Positions 17,542-25,008 are shown, numbered from the stretch's first letter. The stretch is DNA of 40,181 nucleotides from an uncultured Ruminococcus sp. (GCA_902787365.1 CADAGC010000006.1:1-40181), one strand, 5' to 3'. A program made the numbers and translations. Notes: generated by a model not told the origin, from the sequence alone.

Positions 17542-17793
17542 TGGTATCCGTGAAGGGATTTGAACCCTTAAGGCAACAATGTCGGGGCATTGTGCGGCAG
17601 ATACGTCGTCCGGGTTTTCGTCAGAGTGCCCATATTCGCCGCAGTTTTACTGGCGTAAGACAAGGTGAATTTGGGTGCTATGACGGAAATCCGGCAAGTA
17701 TATGGCGTACAAAGCCGTAAGGCGGTGCCCCGACATTGTTGCCTTGAGGGACCGGTTCTTAGCCGGGTGCGTCTGCCATTGCGCCACACGGAT
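17542..17793 (-). tRNA. tRNA-Leu(AAG)-like, split by a 176-bp inverted-repeat element
   Basis: Removing 17570-17745 leaves a regular 76-base tRNA: acceptor ATCCGTG/CACGGAT, A73 and CCA, D-stem GCG/CGC, anticodon arm with loop CTAAGAA (anticodon AAG), variable region CCCTC, T-arm AAGGG/CCCTT. The interruption falls exactly between the variable region and the T-stem. The 5-base variable region is too short for a normal leucine tRNA (class II), so aminoacid identity is uncertain. Whether the RNA tolerates the hairpin as a giant variable arm, is spliced, or is dead is unknown. Confidence 0.6.
17570..17745. mobile_element. 176-bp MITE-like hairpin element inside the tRNA
   Basis: Perfect 20-bp terminal inverted repeats are at 17570-17589 and 17726-17745 (starting AAGGCAACAATG). 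A second, imperfect pair (24 of 31 positions) lies at 17610-17640 and 17664-17694. The element can fold end to end into one long hairpin. It has no ORF of note. AAGG occurs at both junctions but a clear target duplication is not evident. The pairing extends into the flanking tRNA bases (CCCT/AGGG). Confidence 0.65.
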
Positions 17794-17797
17794 ATTA

Positions 17798-17871
17798 TGG
17801 CAACCGCAGCGAGGGTTGAACTCGCATTACAGGGATGAGAGCCCTGCGTCCTGCCGTTAGACGATGCGGCC
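17798..17871 (-). tRNA. tRNA-Glu(CTC)
   Basis: 74 bases with encoded CCA. The acceptor GGCCGCA/TGCGGTT pairs with two G-U wobbles. D-stem GTC/GAC, anticodon arm CAGGG/CCCTG with loop CTCTCAT (anticodon CTC), and T-arm GCGAG/CTCGC are all sound. First tRNA of the leftward cluster, 24 bases after the XRE gene. A different tRNA-Glu(CTC) lies at 39901-39975. Confidence 0.8.
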
Positions 17872-17876
17872 TTGCT

Positions 17877-17897
17877 GACTGCCCACAAGGGGCAGTC
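17877..17897 (-). terminator. hairpin at the XRE stop codon, before the tRNA cluster
   Basis: GACTGCCC (17877-17884) pairs perfectly with GGGCAGTC (17890-17897) and overlaps the XRE stop. No T tract follows in either direction, so it may be a processing or attenuation hairpin rather than a full terminator. Confidence 0.5.
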
Positions 17898-18120
17898 ATA
17901 TTGTTCTTGTCACTATTATCTGATCAATGGTCACGCCGAACATATCGGCAATAATGACCATATTATCCATCGTGGGCACGGCGTCGCCACGCATCCACTT
18001 AAAGATAGCCTGCGGGGTGTTGAAGCCGCAGCGCTTCTGTACGTCTGCGATCTTTAAGCCCCTCTGTCTTATCATAGTTTTGATATTCATTCCCGTTGCA
18101 CGGGTGTCTATTACAGGCAT
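17896..18120 (-). CDS. small XRE-family helix-turn-helix regulator
   Basis: 74 residues from ATG 18120, chosen for the AAAGGAGAG site upstream. The open frame reaches 18225, but that extension crosses a terminator. The protein is one HTH domain: MNIKTMIRQRGLKIADVQKRCGF, then PQAIFKWMRGDAVPTMDNMVIIADMFGV, the Cro/CI-type pattern, with the C-terminal DQIIV block common in these single-domain regulators. No effector domain. It lies between the 42-residue ORF and four tRNA-like genes on the same strand. Targets unknown; autoregulation is plausible. Confidence 0.8.
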   Translation of the reverse strand: MPVIDTRATGMNIKTMIRQRGLKIADVQKRCGFNTPQAIFKWMRGDAVPTMDNMVIIADMFGVTIDQIIVTRTI

Positions 18121-18145
18121 TTTTGATCTCTCCTTTCTTAGGCAT

Positions 18146-18178
18146 AAAAATACACCGCCTGCTGTGTGCAGACGGTGT
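18146..18178 (-). terminator. terminator/attenuator upstream of the XRE gene
   Basis: On the minus strand ACACCGTCTGC pairs with GCAGGCGGTGT (18152-18178, one mismatch) and is followed by ATTTTTA. It lies between the 42-residue ORF and the XRE ribosome site, so XRE expression would depend on read-through. Confidence 0.7.
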
Positions 18179-18206
18179 TTATCATTCTTAGCTTTGGGGT
18201 AATACA

Positions 18207-18335
18207 CTAATTTCGGGTATCCCAAAAATGATCTTCCGTTTTTTCTGCACGCAGCACAAATAGAGTCTCGGCATTTTCAAAGCTGAGGCTTGTAAGCACT
18301 TCACTATGCAGTTCAAAAACATTGATCCTTTTCAT
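18207..18335 (-). CDS. 42-residue small protein, uncharacterised
   Basis: ATG at 18333-18335 follows GGAAAGGAG and a consensus promoter (18368-18396). The peptide MKRINVFELHSEVL continues to HFWDTRN and stop. It is acidic and soluble with no membrane segment and no recognised family. The ribosome site, promoter and terminator frame it as a real transcription unit. It could be a leader peptide for attenuation of the downstream XRE gene or a small functional protein. Confidence 0.6.
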   Translation of the reverse strand: MKRINVFELHSEVLTSLSFENAETLFVLRAEKTEDHFWDTRN

Positions 18336-18367
18336 TTTGGGTTACTCCTTTCCTTTATGTTGATTTG

Positions 18368-18396
18368 ATTATAGCATACTTTTTTTATTTCGTCAA
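18368..18396 (-). promoter_or_regulatory. promoter of the small ORF / XRE / tRNA unit
   Basis: On the minus strand TTGACG (18391-18396), 17 bases, TATAAT (18368-18373), extended by TGC. Confidence 0.8.
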
Positions 18397-18431
18397 GTAA
18401 ACCGTGAGTATATTTTCGGGGCTTCCTACCC

Positions 18432-18460
18432 TTGCTATGTTTTGCAAAACGTGCTATAAT
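18432..18460 (+). promoter_or_regulatory. promoter of the YaiI/YqxD gene
   Basis: TTGCTA (18432-18437), 17 bases, TATAAT (18455-18460), with TGC before the -10. Confidence 0.75.
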
Positions 18461-18500
18461 ATACCAAAGAGATAACTCTGCTGAAAAAGAGGTGTAAAAA

Positions 18501-18953
18501 ATGACAGTATATATAGACGCCGATGCCTGCCCCGTTACACGCATCGCAGAACGAGTGGCAAAGGAATACTCTATCCCCGTGGTGCTTCTGTGCGATACCA
18601 ACCATGTGCTTACATCTGATTACAGCACCGTCAAGGTCATAGGTGCGGGGGCTGATGCGGTGGATATAGCGCTTATAAACCTCTGCAAGCGTGGAGATAT
18701 CGTCATCACGCAGGATTACGGCGTGGCGGCTATGGCGCTCGGCAAGGGGGCTAAGGCTATACACCAGAGCGGCAAAATATACACAGACGACAACATCAGC
18801 GGCCTGCTCGAAAGCCGCCATATCGCTAAAGTTCAGCGCCGCAAAGCCAAGAACCACCTAAAAGGCCCTGCCAAGCGCACCACCGAGGACGACATGAACT
18901 TTGAAAACAGTTTTCGTCAAATGATTTGTAAAATGCTGAAAACTCTTGAATAA
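18501..18953 (+). CDS. UPF0178 / DUF188 protein (YaiI/YqxD family)
   Basis: 150 residues, the usual family length. The signature start MTVYIDADACPV, the CDTNH segment, the GADAVDIALI block, the VITQDYGVAAMAL block and the C-terminal GPAKRTTEDD motif identify the family. It has a PIN-like fold with conserved acidic residues, suggesting a nuclease-type role, but function is unproven. Cytoplasmic. An AAAGAGG site precedes the ATG. The promoter of the next gene overlaps its stop codon. Confidence 0.9.
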   Translation: MTVYIDADACPVTRIAERVAKEYSIPVVLLCDTNHVLTSDYSTVKVIGAGADAVDIALINLCKRGDIVITQDYGVAAMALGKGAKAIHQSGKIYTDDNISGLLESRHIAKVQRRKAKNHLKGPAKRTTEDDMNFENSFRQMICKMLKTLE

Positions 18954-18973
18954 ATGGAGAAATGTGATATAAT
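18946..18973 (+). promoter_or_regulatory. promoter of the truncated GGDEF gene
   Basis: TTGAAT (18946-18951) overlaps the preceding stop codon; 16 bases, then TATAAT (18968-18973) with TGA before it. Confidence 0.65.
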
Positions 18974-19007
18974 GGTAAAAATACACAGATAAAGGAGTGG
19001 GAAACGT

Positions 19008-19382
19008 ATGGCAGGTGCCGTCAAAAGGCATTCTTCTATTTCAATACGCCTTCCGCTTTTGCTTATATCGAGCTTTCTTATCATAATAGCATTTGTTGTA
19101 GCGCTTGTTTATATGAGGTTTGAAAAGCGCACAATACAGGAATACACCATAAAGGTCGATGAGCTAAACAACGCCTCTGACGAAGACAAGGCAAACCTTG
19201 CAATAGTTATGACCGACTTTAACGACCTTAAGCGCATAAACGACGAGAACGGCACTATGAACACAAAAGCGCAGATAACTCTTATGCCGCTTGAAGAAAG
19301 CGACAGGGAGCAGTTTATAAACACGAAGACATCTGCACAGCAGGATCACACGATCAAGACCACGACCACATTTCAAAAGTAA
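19008..19382 (+). CDS. membrane-anchored short protein, remnant of a GGDEF diguanylate cyclase
   Basis: 124 residues from ATG after AAAGGAG. Residues 12-36 are a transmembrane helix. Residues 60-80 (LAIVMTDFNDLKRINDENG) match the start of a GGDEF domain, where the family reads D-x-N-x-LK-x-IND-x-x-GH. The GGDEF motif itself, the glycine-rich loop and the rest of the domain are missing; an unrelated Thr/Gln-rich tail follows. It keeps a good promoter, ribosome site and terminator, so a short product is probably made. It is either a decayed cyclase or a repurposed stub. Confidence 0.65.
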   Translation: MAGAVKRHSSISIRLPLLLISSFLIIIAFVVALVYMRFEKRTIQEYTIKVDELNNASDEDKANLAIVMTDFNDLKRINDENGTMNTKAQITLMPLEESDREQFINTKTSAQQDHTIKTTTTFQK

Positions 19383-19396
19383 TCATTCATAAAAGA

Positions 19397-19438
19397 AAGG
19401 TGTTCCGACACAGATTATGTGTCAGAACACCTTTTTTG
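19397..19438. terminator. bidirectional terminator
   Basis: GGTGTTC-C-GACACA pairs with TGTGTC-A-GAACACC around GATTA, followed by TTTTTT on the plus strand and TTTCTTTT on the minus. It separates the GGDEF remnant from the convergent DHH gene. Confidence 0.85.
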
Positions 19439-19454
19439 TGCAGCAGTACTATAC

Positions 19455-21008
19455 TCAACAGCCCTCATATGTCAGCGTAAAGATATCTCCACGTATGATA
19501 TAGAGATCATTCTCATCATGTGCAGGGTGTGCAATATAATCACCGATAGTTCCGTACATATAATTCACCTGATCCCAGAGAGAATAGAGTTTTGTGAAAT
19601 TATTCAGCTTCACAGCAAGAATCTCGCTGCTTCCTGATGCCCTGCACCCACGCAGATAGTCAACAAGCTGTTTCCCTGTTCGTTTCTGACCGACCCTTGC
19701 TGTAGGGGGATAGTAATAAGCAGACACATCGGGTGCGCCCTCACACGGGGCATATTTTTTCTCGAATTTCTCAAGCCTGATGGGATAGACCTCTCCTATC
19801 AGGCCGACCATAAGATAGATGTCAGGATCAGGCGATACGGTGATATCGCCCTCCAGCATTCGGATATGTATGTCTTCTCCGTCAGGTGAGAGTTCTGCTG
19901 TCGGTACAAACCCAAGAATAATATCCTTTTTACGAAAGCGCTCTGCGCCGGAAAAATCGGGATGATCCTTGCCTGCAAAAATGACATCGGGCTTTGTAAA
20001 GAAATCGTGTATGCGCTCTGCAATAAAATCCATGATATCCTTCGGCAGCGAGCTTTGATAGTCAATACAGCCGCCTGCTTTGTTATCATGTCCGCCGCCT
20101 CCGCCGTATCCGTGGGTTATGAATGCGGCAAGATCGGGCGCCTTGACAGAATTCGTGCAGGTGCGCACAGAGATCTTGTATCCGTTATGATACGGGCAGC
20201 AGACAACGCAGTCTGAAACCATATCGACCTGTATCAGCGTGTCGGAGATGATGCCGAGAAGATTCGGGTCGCAACTGTCTGCAATGGTATAAGCGCTCTG
20301 CTGCTTCGGAAGAGAGGGGTCATCTGATATTGCAGAACCATCGGGGTGCGGGGAGTATTTGCAAGCGCTGAGCGCCTTGCCGATAATGCTTAACTCCTCC
20401 TCTGTCAGATTGGTATTCACAAGCAGACGGATAAGCGCCTGGTTATAGTTTGCAGTATCACGCAGCTCACGGTCTATCGGCGTGCTGATCTCCGAAAGCC
20501 CGACCGTGTCCATATACAATCCGTAATAGAGTGCCGTTGCAACGTCCTGATCCTCGTTGATGTCGTAGCTTGTCTCTTTAAACAGCTCGTAGATAACAGC
20601 CGCACAGCTTCCGTAATTCTCCTTGATGACCGAATGCTTGGGAACAGGCTTCCCCTTCGGTAGTCTGTGGTGGTCGATGACAATTACGTTTTCCGCCGCA
20701 AAACTGCCGACATTACCTTCTCCGTGAAAGCAGTCAACTGTGATAAGAAGCTCAGGCTTATCGCCGTTTTCGTTAAGATCATTCACATGGCTGACCTGAA
20801 TGCCGAGTTTGTTTATCATTATCAGCATATTGGGCTTGCTGATCTCACGTTCCCCGGCATAGACAAAGCGTGGCTTTTTCCCGTTTTTTTCGAGATAGCG
20901 GCAAAGAGCAAATCCGGAAGCGATCGCATCGGCATCGGGATTGTGATGCGCTTGAATGACAATATCATCATAGCTAAGCAGAGCTTTAAGCAGCGGTTCC
21001 ATTTTCAT
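19455..21008 (-). CDS. DHH/DHHA1-family phosphoesterase with C-terminal extension
   Basis: 517 residues. Residues 1-340 are a complete DHH phosphoesterase: HNPDADA (about 22-28), VDC (91-93), DHH (112-114), an Asp in YMDTVG, and a DHHA1 module ending GGGGGHDNKAG (about 303-312). The family cleaves cyclic dinucleotides, pAp or oligonucleotides using Mn2+. The last 160 residues are extra, with two segments resembling PGDYG-type modules (GEVYPIRLEKFEKKY and the region GDYIAHP to DIFTLTYE). It is cytoplasmic and lies 52 bases after the TIR gene in one operon. This suggests it removes or tunes a nucleotide signal; that pairing is inference. Confidence 0.85.
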   Translation of the reverse strand: MKMEPLLKALLSYDDIVIQAHHNPDADAIASGFALCRYLEKNGKKPRFVYAGEREISKPNMLIMINKLGIQVSHVNDLNENGDKPELLITVDCFHGEGNVGSFAAENVIVIDHHRLPKGKPVPKHSVIKENYGSCAAVIYELFKETSYDINEDQDVATALYYGLYMDTVGLSEISTPIDRELRDTANYNQALIRLLVNTNLTEEELSIIGKALSACKYSPHPDGSAISDDPSLPKQQSAYTIADSCDPNLLGIISDTLIQVDMVSDCVVCCPYHNGYKISVRTCTNSVKAPDLAAFITHGYGGGGGHDNKAGGCIDYQSSLPKDIMDFIAERIHDFFTKPDVIFAGKDHPDFSGAERFRKKDIILGFVPTAELSPDGEDIHIRMLEGDITVSPDPDIYLMVGLIGEVYPIRLEKFEKKYAPCEGAPDVSAYYYPPTARVGQKRTGKQLVDYLRGCRASGSSEILAVKLNNFTKLYSLWDQVNYMYGTIGDYIAHPAHDENDLYIIRGDIFTLTYEGC

Positions 21009-21060
21009 AAGATTCTATACTCCTTTTTTAATATAGTCATTTTGTCGATCACGGTTTATC

Positions 21061-24000
21061 TCATTCTTTGCCCAATGCCGAAAGATATGTCTTCGCATCT
21101 TCCAGCAGCTCCTGTGTCGTGTATAGCGGGAACAGACCGATCTTATTACTGTTGAAGTCTCTGATATATACCATATCGCCCTCAGTCGGCGCAGCAGCAA
21201 AGCTGTCGATACGATAGCGAACAGCAAAAACTGATGTATCCAGTACCCATGCCTGAGATCTCTCCCATACGGCAAAGACCCGGCTCTTGTCAGGTGAGAT
21301 CTTGGTCTCAAATAAAGATGCAGATGAACTGTCGCACGTAAAGATATTATTATCCATGTTTCTCGGGAAATCAAGACGGCAGCTTCTTCCCGTAAAGCCG
21401 TCGTTATTCATCTCATAAAGATTAGAGTCACGGCAAAGAACAGCAAAGGTATCCTCGCTGAGTGCTGCAACAGAAACAGGTTCCTGGCTTGTTCCCACAA
21501 GGGAAACGGTGCTTTTGAGACTGCCGGTATCCGCATCAAAAAATGAAACGGTGCGGTCGTTGAAGAATACGCCGACAGTAGAGCTGTTCTGCCAGAATAT
21601 CCGCTGGATCTTGCGCTTTACGGCATCTGATGTATCATAATCAAGCGTTATATCCTTATCCGATGAGAAGTCGTGAACGATCAGCGCTGTTCCCCCGTTC
21701 TCGTCATTGAATTTTGCATAGATTGCTCCCTTGCTTCCCGAAAAGGCATACATACTGTTAAGCAATTCCTTGTCTGCACGGGATGAGTCTTCCTTTTTAG
21801 TGCCCCACGTCTTTGCGTTTCCGTCAGAGGAGACGAACACAATATTCATTTCGGTTTTATCCAAATAGAATGCGCCGCCGCCCGAAGGGATAAGCCCCAC
21901 AGTAAAGGACATAGACTCAGATGCGCCCTTTACTTCTTCGGCCTTTGCATTATCGGGATCTATGCACATGGTTTTATCCGTATAGCTATCAGGGTCGGTT
22001 GCATTTACTATAAGCTGATCGCTGTCAGTAAACACAGCGCTGTTTATCTTGTGATTTTCAAGTGAAGTTATCTCTTTGCATTCTCCCGATGTCGAGTCAT
22101 ACAGGAACAGGTGATATGTAACTTCTGCATCGGCATTGTAGGTGCCGTTCGGATAATAGGTTGATACAACAGCAGCTTTTGTGCCGTCATTTGTTACTGC
22201 GATGACATCACGGTCATACATGAATTCGCCTGTGTTTATCTCCGTGAACCTTTCATTCTGCTGCGGATACTGGATATAGGCGGTGTTGGAGAAATCCTCA
22301 GCCGTTACGTATTTGCCACGGCTGTAGCTGCAAAGTGAAAAATTCGTATTGAATGTCTGCAATCTGTATGCGCAGTTGTCTGCATCGTTTCCTGTGATAT
22401 AGTTATTGACAATGAGCAGATATTCCTCGCCGTTTTTCAGCGTAAACATCACGGTGCCTTTTGTGCTGAATGATATATCTGTTATCTCTCCGTCAATGGG
22501 AAGATTCTTTATCAGCCTGCCCGTTTCATAATCCACAAATGAGATGGTGCAGTTAGTCGTCACAACAAGAATATCATGCTTAGTTTCGATCTGATCGGCG
22601 GGCATGAGGAATGTCTGCCCGTTGTTGCAGTAGTTGATTGGAAGATTAACACTCCATTTCTTCTCGGTTATATCCTTATCAAAGCGTGTAAGATCAGTGG
22701 TCGTATCGAAAGCAAAATTACACGCAGCGAGCAGCGGGTCGTTGCCGCTAAAGTTAAGATAGCAATCGTTCGTCGCTGACGGAGCGGAATAATCCACCTC
22801 GGCTTCACTAACGGCCTTCATAGCGTGTTTATTTATCGAATAAGCTTTCAGGGTATTGTCTTTTTCATAATAAATATAGATCACGCCGTCATGTATCGCT
22901 TTTATTTCAAAATCGTGTGACAGACCCGGTGAGTTGCTATCGAATTTCATTTTCACGGTATCTTCTATCTTGCCTGTCTCGCAGTTGATCATCTCAAGAT
23001 AGTAATCATTGCCCATGACTGCCGATCCGTCGAGCAATTCTTTTTTATTCAGATAGACACGCAGAATATGGTCTTCATACACCTTGATGTCATAGTAAGA
23101 ATATGCATTCTCCGATTTCGGAACGCTCCATTTCACCTCGCCCGTTGCACCGTCGATACGCCATAAGTCCCTGTCAGAATTATAAATGTATACATCCCCG
23201 CCTGTGCCGGGTTCTTCGTCGCTGACAGAGTGTACGAAGCATTTATAGATACGATTGTAAACAGGGCTGCTTTCATATCTGATATTGCCGGGAGAACTGG
23301 TATTTGTAAATACCGTGCCTGTCTTGTCAGTGTCTATATCGAAATAGGCCGTCAGTTTGTCTGAGCTTCCTTCTGCCGATGCAAATTCATCCTCATCGGC
23401 AGATATTTTCCTTATCAGCTCGCCTGTCTCGGCATTCCAGAAGTAGACGCCCGTAGCATCTGTTGAAACGATAGACTTGCCGCCGCCCATGAAAGAAAGC
23501 TGTTCCACAGCACATTCGTGTTTTAAAAACATACGAGGCGCAAGGTACGTATGATCAAACATACCGAGCTCACGGGAAAGTGCATATTCAGCTTCGGGAA
23601 GAACAGGCTTATCTTCGTCAATTGCGGGCAAAGCAGCAACAGCCTTTTCAATTGCAGGGATCAGATCGTTCTCTAAGAAGAGGTTTTCGGATTCTACGGC
23701 AAGATGTCTCGAATTCTCGACGAGAAGCTCACCGTTCTTGTTCTCGATCTCGGCATTCTGCACCTTGATCTGATCGTTCTGCTTCTGGATCTGCTTGTTC
23801 TTGCCGCTAATAGTCACAGCAGACGCAACGCTGATAATAGAAATAACAGAGAGAATACCCGACACTCCGGCGAATATCATACGCTTTCTTGCAGCTTCCT
23901 GCCGTTTTTCACGCTGATAAAGATCATTATAATCACATCCAAGCAAAGGTGCGGCAATACGAAGAGACTCATTTTTCAGCTTTTTCATTGATTCTTTTAG

Positions 24001-24462
24001 ACTATCCGCAACAATATTAGCCGCAAGAGGCTCAACCTCTTCTCTGACAGTGATCTCCTCGCCTTTTTCGTTCGTGGTGGTCACTTCGGTATAGGTGAGC
24101 ACATCAGGAAATGAATTCTGCGGATCACCGTTTACCAGCAGCGTGATGATGTTCGTATTTTTGTTATCGTGAAGCTCACGGAAACGTGTGATCTCCTGCA
24201 TACACCACTTAGACTCGGTATACTGCGGTGAACAGATCACGATAAGATACTCCGACGATTCAATTGCATTTTTAATGATCTCGCTGAGATCACTGCTGGA
24301 CTGCAATTCAGACACATCACGAAAAATACGCCATTTCTCCTTTTTTATACCCAGAGACTTTGGCGGCTTGTAAGTTTCAAGAATCTTTTGCAGCCTTTCG
24401 GCAGCGTGCATATCCGGCTCAATATGGCGATAGCTGATAAAAGCTTTGTACTTATAATCCAT
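21061..24462 (-). CDS. TIR-domain protein with transmembrane helix, coiled coil and beta-propeller
   Basis: 1133 residues. Residues 4-150 are a bacterial TIR domain: YKAFISYRH, RIFRDVSEL, then SPQYTESKWCMQEI, where E90 is in the position of the catalytic glutamate of TIR NADases. Residues 195-218 form one transmembrane helix and 219-260 a Gln/Asn-rich coiled coil. Residues about 310-1110 are a long run of beta-propeller blades (WD40/PQQ-like, e.g. VYFWNAETGELIRKI, YIYNSDRDLWRIDGATGEVKW, FVDYETGRLIKNL). By topology the TIR would be cytoplasmic and the propeller outside. First gene of a two-gene operon with the DHH phosphoesterase. A membrane sensor with a nucleotide-based output is inferred. 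Confidence 0.85.
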   Translation of the reverse strand: MDYKYKAFISYRHIEPDMHAAERLQKILETYKPPKSLGIKKEKWRIFRDVSELQSSSDLSEIIKNAIESSEYLIVICSPQYTESKWCMQEITRFRELHDNKNTNIITLLVNGDPQNSFPDVLTYTEVTTTNEKGEEITVREEVEPLAANIVADSLKESMKKLKNESLRIAAPLLGCDYNDLYQREKRQEAARKRMIFAGVSGILSVISIISVASAVTISGKNKQIQKQNDQIKVQNAEIENKNGELLVENSRHLAVESENLFLENDLIPAIEKAVAALPAIDEDKPVLPEAEYALSRELGMFDHTYLAPRMFLKHECAVEQLSFMGGGKSIVSTDATGVYFWNAETGELIRKISADEDEFASAEGSSDKLTAYFDIDTDKTGTVFTNTSSPGNIRYESSPVYNRIYKCFVHSVSDEEPGTGGDVYIYNSDRDLWRIDGATGEVKWSVPKSENAYSYYDIKVYEDHILRVYLNKKELLDGSAVMGNDYYLEMINCETGKIEDTVKMKFDSNSPGLSHDFEIKAIHDGVIYIYYEKDNTLKAYSINKHAMKAVSEAEVDYSAPSATNDCYLNFSGNDPLLAACNFAFDTTTDLTRFDKDITEKKWSVNLPINYCNNGQTFLMPADQIETKHDILVVTTNCTISFVDYETGRLIKNLPIDGEITDISFSTKGTVMFTLKNGEEYLLIVNNYITGNDADNCAYRLQTFNTNFSLCSYSRGKYVTAEDFSNTAYIQYPQQNERFTEINTGEFMYDRDVIAVTNDGTKAAVVSTYYPNGTYNADAEVTYHLFLYDSTSGECKEITSLENHKINSAVFTDSDQLIVNATDPDSYTDKTMCIDPDNAKAEEVKGASESMSFTVGLIPSGGGAFYLDKTEMNIVFVSSDGNAKTWGTKKEDSSRADKELLNSMYAFSGSKGAIYAKFNDENGGTALIVHDFSSDKDITLDYDTSDAVKRKIQRIFWQNSSTVGVFFNDRTVSFFDADTGSLKSTVSLVGTSQEPVSVAALSEDTFAVLCRDSNLYEMNNDGFTGRSCRLDFPRNMDNNIFTCDSSSASLFETKISPDKSRVFAVWERSQAWVLDTSVFAVRYRIDSFAAAPTEGDMVYIRDFNSNKIGLFPLYTTQELLEDAKTYLSALGKE

Positions 24463-24586
24463 TTTTACTCCTTAAAGACACTCCTGTTTTATTCCTGATT
24501 ACAGTCAGCTTAATGACATTACGCATGGCAGCAGCTCTGTTCCTGTTCAGGTTTCATGCCGATTTCTTCGGTTTTGTCCTGATTTC

Positions 24587-24615
24587 ATTATATCACATAT
24601 GTTTCCTAAAATCAA
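24587..24615 (-). promoter_or_regulatory. promoter of the TIR-DHH operon
   Basis: On the minus strand TTGATT (24610-24615), 17 bases, TATAAT (24587-24592), with TGA before the -10. Confidence 0.75.
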
Positions 24616-24745
24616 GCATATTGTGAATTATCTTCTGTCTGCTGTCAAAAGCAGATGTTTTCTCGCATCTTGATTTTTCAAGCAAGGCGCACTCGGTGGA
24701 GGTGATTTCGAGTGCGTTGGCGAGTTATTATTTCTATCTGTTAAG

Positions 24746-24775
24746 TTGACTTTTTCCATTAACTCATGGTATAAT
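24746..24775 (+). promoter_or_regulatory. orphan promoter reading into the IS200 end
   Basis: TTGACT (24746-24751), 18 bases, TATAAT (24770-24775), with TGG before the -10. No long ORF follows. Confidence 0.6.
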
Positions 24776-24904
24776 AATGAAAAAAGCAGGTGATTGTATG
24801 AGCAAAAGCAAATAACTTTCCGGCTTATTTTTGGCACACCAATATGTTCTATTCCTTAATTCTCCGTCCGAATAGCAATTTACAGCTCATAGAGATTATA
24901 ATCA

Positions 24905-24975
24905 AAACCACCACTAAAGTGGTGGTTTGCTCTGCCCCTAAAAGGGGCTATTACTGGCTTGACCCCTCAAGGGGT
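24905..24975. repeat. three tandem hairpins at the IS200 end
   Basis: AAACCACCACT/AGTGGTGGTTT (24905-24928), GCCCC/GGGGC (24934-24948) and ACCCC/GGGGT (24962-24975). The first is probably the transposase-recognised end hairpin. Confidence 0.6.
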
Positions 24976-25008
24976 ACCGAAAGTTTAGCACCGCATTACA
25001 TTCACGGG

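Larger units (their letters stand above)
24463..24904. other. intergenic region between TIR gene and IS200 element
   Basis: It holds the TIR leader (about 115 bases), the TIR promoter, and a plus-strand promoter at 24746-24775. A five-codon open frame (ATG 24799, MSKSK) with AGGTG upstream follows. The short frame looks like the 5' end of a gene cut off before or by the IS insertion; no continuation was found beyond the IS. Confidence 0.5.

Noticed and set aside
17568-17888. 106-codon open frame across the tRNA cluster
   Set aside because: It is read through tRNA genes and the hairpin element; no ribosome site or protein resemblance.
21061-24462. Thoeris or CBASS assignment for the TIR operon
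   Set aside because: No ThsA-like, SLOG, cyclase or recognised effector gene is adjacent; the partner is a DHH phosphoesterase, so a named system is not supported.
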